From contig NW_014040047.1 in assembly GCF_001186125.1 (NCBI RefSeq), positions 19,199-42,078 on the forward strand: a DNA stretch of 22,880 nt, given 5' to 3'. The notes under the pieces were generated by a model. The model ran no database searches. It was not told the DNA's origin and was given only the letters and a program-made list of their open reading frames with translations. This document shows, piece by piece, positions 12,928-22,880 of the stretch (position 1 is its first letter; each line of letters starts with the position of its first letter). Both the position numbers and the translations under genes were made by a program. Origin of the DNA: Sphaeroforma arctica JP610. Its lineage: Eukaryota > Opisthokonta > Ichthyosporea > Ichthyophonida.

Positions 12928-15900
12928 ATGGAGGCCCATTCGTCTACGCCTGCGAGCACAACTGCGGTGAAGCGAGAGATTGCAGATATCACAGCGTCTA
13001 ATGGAACGAGTGTTGCGGAGGCTACGGATGATAGGTAATTATTGGCTGTCATTTTTGAGCGTATGCATTGGAGGTTCATCCGTATGTGTGTACAGCGACA
13101 CACATACATCCGTGCTTGTGCTTTCCAGAGCTATCGACAGTGCGTGCATGATAGTATCACCTCAGAGTTCATGGTGTATCTGTGCTATGTAGCAGGAGCC
13201 GACATACCTACACGCATGTGACTTTAGTACTGTCGACTTTGCTTGCGCACACGATTACATCCTTTTGCAGCCCCCTGTCGCATTCGCCTGTTATCTTATG
13301 GTATGGAAGTGTAGCTACGGTGGCTTTAGTTGCGCGCTCGTTGCGTCGTTGCGGATCACTATTCTACTGTATATGATATTAAATAATGAAGCTAGCTTGC
13401 ACATTGAAGCAGTTTGCGAGTGTAGGTTTGCATTTTACACAAGGATAGTTTGTGGGGTTCAAATGGCGCTTTGCATTTAGAGTTGTTTATCATTGACGCA
13501 TCTAGCGATTCATGTGGATACAGAACGGCAGGCGTGATCTCAATTGACAATTCGAAGTTATCTGTCCGGACGGCTATACTGTGATTGTTCGCACACTTCA
13601 AATGTAATGAAATTGACACTAGCCATCAACTGACGTTAGCCACATGTGTGTGTATCGAGGTGCCCTAGCTGCTCAAGACATTGTATCGGGTTTCACAAAT
13701 GTTTTAGCGAGATCGACATTCAGGTAGTTGTTCATGAATATATTTTTAATTAATAATTCGCAGCAAGTCTCGCGCGTCTAGCGGTTTCCTTTTTTGGTTC
13801 TGCATTGCGCTAATAAACACGCAGAGGCACGTCCTCTCTACTGGTTCAAGTCATGTGTATTCACGTGACGTTGTCTGCACCCGCTAAACAGTGAGATTCA
13901 TATGCATGTAAAGTAGAGTGAGGAATGGCGTGTTCAATGCATATATACAGCTTCGGTGTATCGTCAGATGTGCTTATATTATATAACGCCAATGTGCTTA
14001 TATTGTACAATGCGTAGAGCGTATCGCTTATTGCTGTTGTAAATGAACTTCGTCATGCTGTGCAAGTATTATGACGCTGTTGCCGTCGCTGAATACTTAG
14101 CGCATTGTAGACAGGGTTGTTAGGCTGAAGCCGGCGCCCGCGCAGCCATTCTAAACGCCCGAATGGTCAATTTGCCATTGATTGCAAACCGCTTCCTATC
14201 GCTATTATATTCATTGGTGACATGAACCTTCATCACCACCTAGACGGTTGACTCTGTAATATGTATATACGCACCCGAATCGCTATACATTCTCTCTTGA
14301 GTTTTCTCTCCAATTTATATCAAAAGTAGTCGAATGTGTTAGGTAATTATCTAAACATTTAGTTCTATCATCATATAGCATGTGTTTCGCTGGCTGTTTC
14401 AGTGTTCAATACAGCCAGATGTCACAGTTGCTCATTTCGTATCAATTAGTTCGGAGTGCATACGTAGGTTCGTTTAAAGCGTGCCAGTGATGCGTACACA
14501 CCAAGTCAACAAAAATTAGTAGCTGGCACTGATGATTGTCATGTATACATGCAACTCTCCTGTAACCGTTCATTTCCGCTTTGCTTCTCTACTATATTCC
14601 CGCTATTGTCTGTCTTCTGGTTGAGGTCATTCGTCATGTGTTCATACGCTCTACCACCGCGGCAAGTAGTAAAAGTTCATTCTTTGCGATAACTTTAGTT
14701 CCGATGCTACGACTGTGACCCTCCAAGTATTTGTTCATTGGATTGCTATAGAGCATATGCATTGGCAATAATCGCAAACCGCTCACTCCCCGCTCGTGTC
14801 CCAAAAGCAGGAGCCCTCCCTCTAAACGGCCCAGGACAGACGACAGCGGAACAGAGGCACGCGGACCCCTTCTGAAGAGTGAACCACTTACCAACGGCCA
14901 GGGCACAGGTACCGGCAACCCCGGGGACGACGATGACTACGGCTTGGATTTGTCCGAAGATGAATCCCACGAGAAGGACAAGGAGAATGCCCATAGAAAG
15001 AATCATAGTGGCAATAGTAAGGGCGTGAACGGGGGGGTTGCGGAGATTGTGGATGCCAAGGTGGGGGACAAGGACGAGAAGGCGGATATAAAGGACGGCG
15101 AGAAGCCGGTCGATACGGAGGCGAGTGTGAAAGACGAGACGGTGGAGCCGCAACACGCGCAGGACGATAAGTCGGACGCTATCACAGACACGCCAATTGA
15201 GGCGAATGAGGAGATGGCGGACGATAGAGATCGGAGCGATCGTGTCTCGCATGCGAACGAAAACGGCGACAACGAAAATGAGAATGAGAACGAGGAGGAC
15301 GCGCAACGAAGTGTGAGTGAGAGCAGTGAGGTAGTGGGAAGCGCAGGTGTGCACAAGTCGCAGGAGATGGAGACTCAGGGAGAGGAACCGGAAGGTGGAG
15401 AAGATGCAGAGATATACGGAGACGGAGATGAGCACACGGCCAATGGCGTGTCTAGTGCGGCTCCATCCGAAAGTCACATGTCTGATGGAAACCTTTCGGA
15501 TGTGCACACTGACGCGCGGTCGGATGTACAACCGAGTATGGAACCCGACCACTTTGATGAGGACGGCGATATCGATGTGAAGGAGCTAAGGTTCAAGAGT
15601 CTGGATGGCATCATGCGCACATTGTGGAAGAATGGGGACGCTTGGCCGTTCCATTTGCCCGTGGACGATGTGGCGCTGAAGATCCCGGACTACTATAAGA
15701 TCATTACCAGGCCAATGGATATGACGCAGATAAGCAATGTAGGTGGCTTGTTGGGGCGATCTAAAAGTTGTTGGTCACAGGACGCTTGCTTTGATGACTG
15801 TGTATAGTGTGAGCTGTATGTTCCCGATGATATATTTATTAATATATTAATATACCTATACATCCCTATATATATATATGTCTTGAACACGCATAAAATT

Positions 15901-18900
15901 ATATACCTATACTTAGATATAAATACATTTTTACATATATATATATGTTATATGATATGTAAATCTATGTGTTAATCTATGGTATATCTATGTGTACATG
16001 TATATATATATGTATATAATTATATATATATATAAATTTAAGGTATATACTTATATTTATATGTATTACTCTATATTTATATATTTATATATCTTGTATC
16101 ATATATATAAATTGATATATGTATGTATGTATGTATCTACCCATGTATATATACACACGCATATATATAGATATAGATATGTGTATATATGATATATATA
16201 TATATATATGTAAATGCATATATATTTGGATTTGGATTGGGATACACATATATTTGATGTATTTCAAATTCATATATCTATATCCATATCCATATCTATT
16301 TAAAAATACATACATATCCAAACACACATATATATATATATATGTGTGTGTGTGTATGTGTATGTTATTTTTTTAATATTTTTTTTATACACACACACAT
16401 ATATATATTTATATTTATATTATAAATGTATCCAAATCCATGTATATATATGGATATATCTATATATCAACCCCGTGCGCCGGGTAGCGTAGTGTATTGG
16501 AAAAAACCGTTACTATGCCGAGATTCGCTACGCATGAACACGCACAAACTCGTATTTTGTCGATGTTACTGTTTATTTTGGGTTCGCGAGTTGTACCAAG
16601 TTGTTGCAGCGACCTTTACTTTTCTCCCTTTGCTCGCAATAATCGGATTCACGCTACATCGTTTATGCGGTTTGATGGATTGCGTACTCCTATCGCTCCC
16701 GTTCCGGACCAGAAAGTTTGCAACTATAACTGTTTTACTAATTATGCAGTTTGCACATCCGTCTTAATCTACAGAAACTCAAGGAACGAATATACGAAAG
16801 CGTAGACGCATTTCAGGACGATTTCGAACTGATGTTTCGAAACTGCCGGATGTACAACAAACCCGAAAGTGATATCGCGCGCATGGTGGGCAACTTAGAG
16901 ACTGCGTTCCACAAGCAGATGGATAAGATGCCGAGTGATGCAGATCTCATTGCCAAGCATCGGGTGAAATTGGAGAAGAAAAACACCAAACGAGCGGTCA
17001 AGAAAGCCACCAAGACCCGTACCAAAGGTGCAGCGAGAGCGTTAACGGGTAAAGCCCCGGGTGCGGGTGCCGGGTTGACGGCGAATAAGATATCGGTGAT
17101 GAAGCTCAAGGAGAGGCAAACAGATAATACGGCGGGACGTGGGGCAAATACTTCTTTGCCTATGTCGCGCACACAGTCAGTCGATTCGTTTGGGGTGCGC
17201 AGGACGTCACGGATGTCTCTGGGGGGGATAGAGCCGGCGAGCGACATAAACCTGTACGAGCGAGCGCTGGACAACAGGCCTGCAAGGGATAGAAGGGCGG
17301 TGGTGCCGTTAGTAGCGGAGATGGAGATCAATTTACGGCACAAGCTTACGGTGCAATTGAAATACTGTGGGAAGATTCTTACCGAGTTCCTGCATAAGAA
17401 ATACTACCCCCGAGCGTGGCCGTTTGTGGTGCCCGTTGACCCGGAACTCTTAATGCTCCCGGACTACTTCAAGATTATCAAGAAACCCATGGACTTGAGC
17501 ACGATGCAAAAAAAATATGATAACAGGGAATATGCATCGGCTGAGGTATATATATATATGATTTTTATTATTATTATTATTATATATTATATAATTTATA
17601 TATATATATATATATATATTCTGCTATGCAGCACACATGGCTATTTGTATGAAAAACCCTGCGCACATGTGTGTTTTTGTCTATGAAATTAGGTCGCATA
17701 GCGTTGGGAAAAAGTCACATTAGATGTAAATCGACCGGCTTGCCCCATATGCATGAATCCGTACTTCGTCTCGAGATTAGGTTTCGTACGTAAAATTTTG
17801 TGGGTTACAATTGTATATGCATGCTACCCTGATATGCGTGTTGCGTGGTGTGGTGTATACGACGAGGATGGTATTTTATCCTACGCATTACTCTGCGCGT
17901 GTCTATAATATACCAGGGGATTGCTATTTTACTTTGTATATTGTAGCTAGTTTTTATATTCGTTTGCTTACGCAAATATTTTCGAATAACTGGGCGTACG
18001 TACTTTCCTCGAGACTCACTATCTATCTTGTGAACCCGACAATGCACAGGATTTTGCTAACGACATGCGGCTCATGTTTGCCAACTGCTACCGGTACAAC
18101 AAGCCCGGTCAGGATGTATATGAACTGGGCAAGAAGCTCAGCGTTGATTTTGAGCAACGCTTTGCGCGGAAACCGGACGAGCCCATCGCCCCACCGAAGA
18201 CGAGAAATAAACTAAAACACGCACAAGGCACATCCCACTCAGTGGGTGGGGGTGCGACGCATAGGCAACGACAGGAATATTACGAGGACGAATTCGAAGA
18301 AGACGAAGACGAAGCGGAAGAGGCGCCGTTCAGGACTCAGGCGGAACTGGACCACGTGGAACAGCTCAGGAAAATGCAGGAGATGGTGGCGACGCTGCAG
18401 TCGAATATCGAGGCGCTGACGCGCACAACCAATAAACAGGCCTCGTCTACAGGCAGTCGCAGGAGTGGCCCTGCTACCGGTACGGCGGCCAGGAAGGGCA
18501 AACAGGCGGCGCCATCAAGGAAGAGCACGAGCACGAATAACAGTAAGGTTACCAATACACACCACGCACCCGCGGCTATGAAACGCGCCCCGCTGCCCAA
18601 GCCACAACCACCGGCCGTGCAGGGAAAGCCCAAAGAGGATACCAAACCCATGACGTTCATGGAGAAGAAAACGTTGAGCTTGAACATCAATCGCCTGCCT
18701 GGTACGATTAAGTTGTTCATGCTAATATGTTGTTTTGTGACTTGGTATTGATATCTTAAGAGTGGTACAGTGTTTCTGGCGGATGACTATTGGTGATCCT
18801 GGTCTATTATTTTGTGAATGGCCATGCTTCGCCTGTTTGCGTTCTGGGGTGTGCGGCTGAAGCTACGGGTGGCGTGTGTGCGGGTCTGTCGACATGGTAA

Positions 18901-21128
18901 CCAGAAGGTATATCGTGTTGGTTTAGGATTCTCAGACTTCTGTGACTCATTCTCATGTTTGCCTATTGCCAATTTTGTCAGGTAATTGTGTGTGTGTTTG
19001 TTATAGCGTCTATATCAATTTTTAGCAGTCACGGTTCAGGATCTGTTCTTCTTTGCGCCGGCTGGAAAGTGCGCATATAAACATGAATATGCCGTTTATC
19101 TGTGCATATACCGCTTTGATGGACTGAGTCCCTGCTGCCTGCGTGCTATATATTCTGTGCCGTAGCTGGCCTATCCCGTCTATTTTATCGTGTTTTTTTT
19201 CAGTGTTCTTCGGTCATCGGCAGAAGTTTTCTCTGAGCAGGGCCACCATAAACGTGTCGCTATATGCTCGGCACTAACCCACCGTCCACCTTGCGCTATT
19301 ACACCACCCCACAGGAAGCCGCATTGCCAAGCTTGTAAGCATCATACAGACTTGTATACCCGAGCTCGCCAACTGCCCGGCGGAGGAGCTCGAGATAGAC
19401 ATTGACTCGCTTGATCCCCTCACTCTGCGTGAGTTGGAGAAGTACGTCAACAGCGCCATGGCCGAGCCCTCACAGCCGCCCAAGAAACCCGCGGCTAAGC
19501 GAGCACCCGCACGTCGTAAAGCAATCCCCAAGAAACAGGCCCAGGCCTCTGGGTCAGGGTCGCAAGCCCGCGGTAATGGCGGGGCCCATCCACCTGCGTC
19601 TCGGGGTGCCGGTAGTGGGTATCTGAGCGAATCTCAGCGTATGCGCAGAGGAGGGTCGAGCTCTAGTTCTAGTTCGGATTCTTCCAGCGGGAGCTCGTCT
19701 AGCGATAGCTCGGGCAGTGATAGTGAGAGTGAAGCGGAAGTGACTACATCGTCGAGAAGCCGTGGGACCGGTGGCAAGGGTGGATCAAGGTGAGAAATTA
19801 TATATATATGTGTGTTTGTGTTTATGTTTGTGTTTCTAATATTAGATGCAAATTCTCTCAAAAGTACAAACTCATACTAGATTATTATGTTGTTGTTATT
19901 ATTATATATTTATCTAATGTTATATATATATTTATCTAATGTTATTTATATATATATATATATAATTATTGAGAATTTGAGCTACCTTACAAATACATCT
20001 CTGCATGTCGATCATCTATTGAGATTTGTAGTAGCGTATGGAGTGTTAAATCATTCATCCGTTTCCAACAAAGCGTGAGCGTGTGTTGTTCAATTTTGGA
20101 TTATTATTGCATATTTGTCGCGGTCTCATTTACTGTGCCTTTGCTGCGAAAGTCAGCCAAAATTCGTATACTGAACCACCCACTTAGACCCGAATACAAT
20201 CATACATATTTGTGTGCCGTACCCCCGCCTACCGTACGCTGATACATCGTCACCCTTGTTCTGCAATGCCATACCAACCCACAGACCTTCATCGGCCACA
20301 GGTACTAAGAGTGGTTCGTTAGGGGCTCCGCAACGGCGTGCGTCCGCCGCCTCTGCGAGTTCGATGACCAAGCCTGCTACCAGTAACACATCGCCTGCAC
20401 CGGGCATCAATGCAGGTATACAGCTGGCACCTGGGCCCCCGCCTAAGCCCAAGGAGAGCAAGCTGCTGCTCGGCGAAGCAGCCCGTACGAGCCAGGCTCC
20501 ACGTACAAATGCTCTCAAGATGGTACCCAGTGCGAGTAAGGCCCATGGCGTCAAGCCTGGCAGCAAGCCGGCGATCAAGGTGGGCAACGTGAACGCGTGG
20601 TCGTCCCTAGCAACGGGGGGCGGTGGGGTTGCTAGCAGTGGCAACACGCCTAGAGGTACGTCCCCGGCCACAGGGAACTCGCCCGCGTCTCGTATTGGCA
20701 ACTCAGTCTCACCGGCGGATGGTAGTGGTGACCGGTTGAATGAGTACCGTAAGAAGGCGCTGCTCAAGTCGACCCAGGAGAAGCTGGGCGGCGGGGAGTT
20801 GGGGGGTATGAGTGTCAAATCAGGTACTAACATGGCCTTGTCACGCAATGGATCCATGAGCTCGGTTGGTGTGTCTGGGCGAAGCCCCATATCGCATTCA
20901 GGCCAAAATACGAATACGACTACGAAACATAGCGGGAGTGCCGACGAGTCTGATAGTGCTGGCCCGGGCAGAGATGAGGCGGTGGCGGACGACCAGGACG
21001 ATCGGGCCAAGCGACGGGAAGAGGAAAGGCGTAGGCGAGCGCAAGAAGCCAATCAAGAACAGAGCACGGCAGCCCACGACGCCATCAGTGGGGAGGCGCT
21101 CGAAGAGTCGTTGTTCATGTTCGGATAG
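12928..21128 (+). CDS. BET family double-bromodomain protein with ET domain and BRD4-like tail, 6 exons
   Basis: Exons: 12928-13034, 14811-15738, 16775-17545, 18050-18701, 19315-19789, 20285-21128. Introns are GT-AG with phases 2,0,0,1,2, giving 1258 aa. BET proteins read acetylated histones in the nucleus and recruit transcription machinery. Order of parts: acidic low-complexity N-terminus (about 60-290); bromodomain 1 (about 295-395) with the WPF shelf at 314-316 and acetyl-lysine Asn N373 in YNKP; basic linker (about 410-440); bromodomain 2 (about 534-640) with WPF 560-562 and N619; acidic patch and short coiled coil (about 680-725); ET domain (about 800-865) with LNINRLPG and EIDIDSLDPLTLRELEKYV; basic stretch (874-894); Ser/Asp/Glu cluster (about 933-966); Ser/Pro-rich tail ending in an Arg-rich helix and EESLFMFG. 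Exon 1 is the least certain: it supplies a phase-2 donor that fits the exon 2 acceptor, and ATG 12928 has G at -3 and +4. Conserved residues are intact. Domain order matches animal BRD4/fs(1)h. Confidence 0.94.
15826..16470. repeat. AT-rich microsatellite block in BET intron 2
   Basis: About 650 bp of (TA)n, (TATG)n, GGATTTGGATT-like and CCATATCCATATC-like tracts fill most of the first half of the 1036-bp intron that splits bromodomain 1. The remaining part to 16774 is ordinary unique sequence. Confidence 0.85.
16331..16408. repeat. Inverted repeat with potential for a long hairpin
   Basis: The left arm (about 16331-16356, TA run then TG run) is complementary to the right arm (about 16387-16408, AC run then TA run). 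About 30 bp between them is mostly T-rich. The arms would pair over about 22 bp in DNA or in the intron RNA. Confidence 0.7.
17546..17611. repeat. TA/TTA microsatellite at the BET intron 3 donor
   Basis: The donor GTATATATATATATATG runs straight into (TTA)n and then (TA)n. The tract therefore begins at the splice site itself, right after exon 3 within bromodomain 2. Confidence 0.85.
19797..19966. repeat. TA-rich tracts in BET intron 5
   Basis: ATTATATATATATG starts eight bases after the exon 5 border. A TGTTTGTGTTTATG run and then (TATTTATCTAATGTTA)-like repeats with (TA)n follow to about 19966. Confidence 0.8.
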
Positions 21129-21797
21129 GTCTCGGCAACACGTGATGGTGCATCGCCTGCCATGGTCTGGCACACATAGGACTTTGTGTGCAACTGTGGA
21201 TAATACTATGCTTGTAGTTCATTTGCATACTAGATGGGAGCGGAGAAATTATGTGCCGGCATTCAGTGCGATCGTGTCCATGGATCGCACTTATCTATGG
21301 CCGATCGAGTTTAACGCGGAAAGGAGGGGTGCTCGGTATTGTCTGCGATTGAATCTGTGGGCGTGGGCGTAGGCGGAGCCACACACTGAACTCAGGCTCA
21401 GAGTCACGTTCATTCGAGTGGCTGTCTCTAAGAAGGGGATCTCGAGGCTTCGCTCTGAATGCGCACTATACAAAATAGTTGTGTTGGGCATATGGACCGG
21501 CATGATGACAATGGGCCTATACATCGCGAGTCGGCATATAGTACGGCCGGACTGCTTGGCAGATGGATCGTGCTGCATATCTATCTGTACATATTATTAA
21601 GAGATATACACACGTTTGCATCGCCGGCATCGACCGACTGTACACAACACCCACCCTCGCACTATATGCGAGTGGTGAATGGCCGTCTTCGCCGCATTCG
21701 TGTATGCTGCCGATTGGCCGATGGGTCGGATTGTTGCGCGTATGCTGTTGTCCAAACTCTCTCGGTTTCGCTGCACAACGAGATGTATTACAATAAA
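21129..21797 (+). other. Probable 3' untranslated region of the BET gene
   Basis: No coding exon is recognisable after the TAG at 21126-21128. The first AATAAA on the plus strand that I noticed is at 21792-21797, about 665 bp later, followed by a T/G-rich stretch (TTTGTGATCAGTGTGTGGG) of the kind found downstream of cleavage sites. Short open frames in this stretch carry no known motif. Confidence 0.5.
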
Positions 21798-21867
21798 TTC
21801 AAATCCCTGAACCCGCTTGTATTTTGTGATCAGTGTGTGGGTACATATGAGTGACATGATAATTTAC

Positions 21868-22083
21868 TTGCTCGATCGCCTTTTGGGTTCAGCCAGCGCT
21901 CCGCATGCATACTAGCTTGCAAGTTTACCGTTTGAATTGAAGATGCAGCATATTCCTTCTTCCCGACGCTAAATTTGCTCGATCGCCTTTTGGGTTCAGT
22001 CAGCGCTCCGCATGCAATACTGGCTTCCAAGTTTACCGTTTGAGTTGAAGATGCAGCACATTCCTTCTTCCCGACGTTAAATT
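21868..22083. repeat. Two-copy tandem duplication, 107-bp unit
   Basis: Copy 1 begins at 21868 and copy 2 at 21975, both with TTGCTCGATCGCCTTTTGGG and both ending in CTTCTTCCCGACG and TTAAAT or CTAAAT. They differ by several substitutions and a one-base indel (GCATGCATACT versus GCATGCAATACT). On the minus strand an open frame of 123 codons (22201-21830) crosses both copies and so contains a repeated peptide including VGKKE, AASS and QTVNL. Confidence 0.9.

Positions 22084-22880
<797 letters not shown>

Noticed and set aside
14746-15552. 268-codon minus-strand open frame opposite BET exon 2
   Set aside because: Leu/Val/Arg-rich shadow of the acidic, codon-biased plus-strand exon. No motifs, and the plus strand is clearly coding.
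16480-16600. Possible tRNA-like boxes (TAGCGTAGTG and GGGTTCGCGAG)
   Set aside because: Spacing is wrong and no acceptor or anticodon stems form.
20153-21052. 299-codon minus-strand open frame opposite the last BET exon
   Set aside because: Low-complexity shadow of the Ser/Pro/Gly-rich plus-strand exon. No splice or domain support.

Overview
This is eukaryotic nuclear DNA. Genes are broken into many small exons by GT-AG introns of about 0.2 to 1.8 kb, the introns and spacers are full of (TA)n, (CA)n and (ATAC)n microsatellites, and there is one assembly gap (11554-12080). The protein set fits a unicellular relative of animals, such as an ichthyosporean of the Sphaeroforma type: a BET bromodomain protein with a tail resembling animal BRD4, a uracil phosphoribosyltransferase, and a membrane-anchored short-chain dehydrogenase. 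The organism is an inference from gene content and intron style, not a match I could run.

Layout. At 78-197 (+) lies the last coding exon of an unrecognised gene that begins outside the window. It faces, tail to tail, a complete seven-exon short-chain dehydrogenase/reductase (SDR) gene on the minus strand (1703-6481). A spacer of about 590 bp with a large TA microsatellite separates the SDR start from the divergently transcribed six-exon UPRT gene (7071-10260, +). A gene-poor stretch with the gap follows. The rest of the window is dominated by a six-exon BET family gene (12928-21128, +) encoding about 1258 residues: acidic N-terminus, two bromodomains, a basic linker, a coiled coil, an ET domain, a Ser/Asp/Glu cluster and a C-terminal arginine-rich tail. 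The 3' end holds a probable polyadenylation site, two tandem duplications and a long (AT)n tract running to the edge.

I assembled all three complete genes by hand from splice signals. In each, every intron phase agrees across the junction and the protein reads continuously through the conserved domains, which is strong internal support. The genes do not form a pathway: one is a chromatin reader, one a pyrimidine salvage enzyme, one a lipid- or steroid-type oxidoreductase. The SDR and UPRT genes may share a bidirectional promoter.

The most interesting points are the BRD4-like C-terminal module in what looks like a non-animal BET protein, and a 110-bp tandem array in an SDR intron whose unit appears related to the neighbouring exon-intron boundary. 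I found no CRISPR array, tRNA or rRNA, intact transposon, or clearly new multi-gene system.
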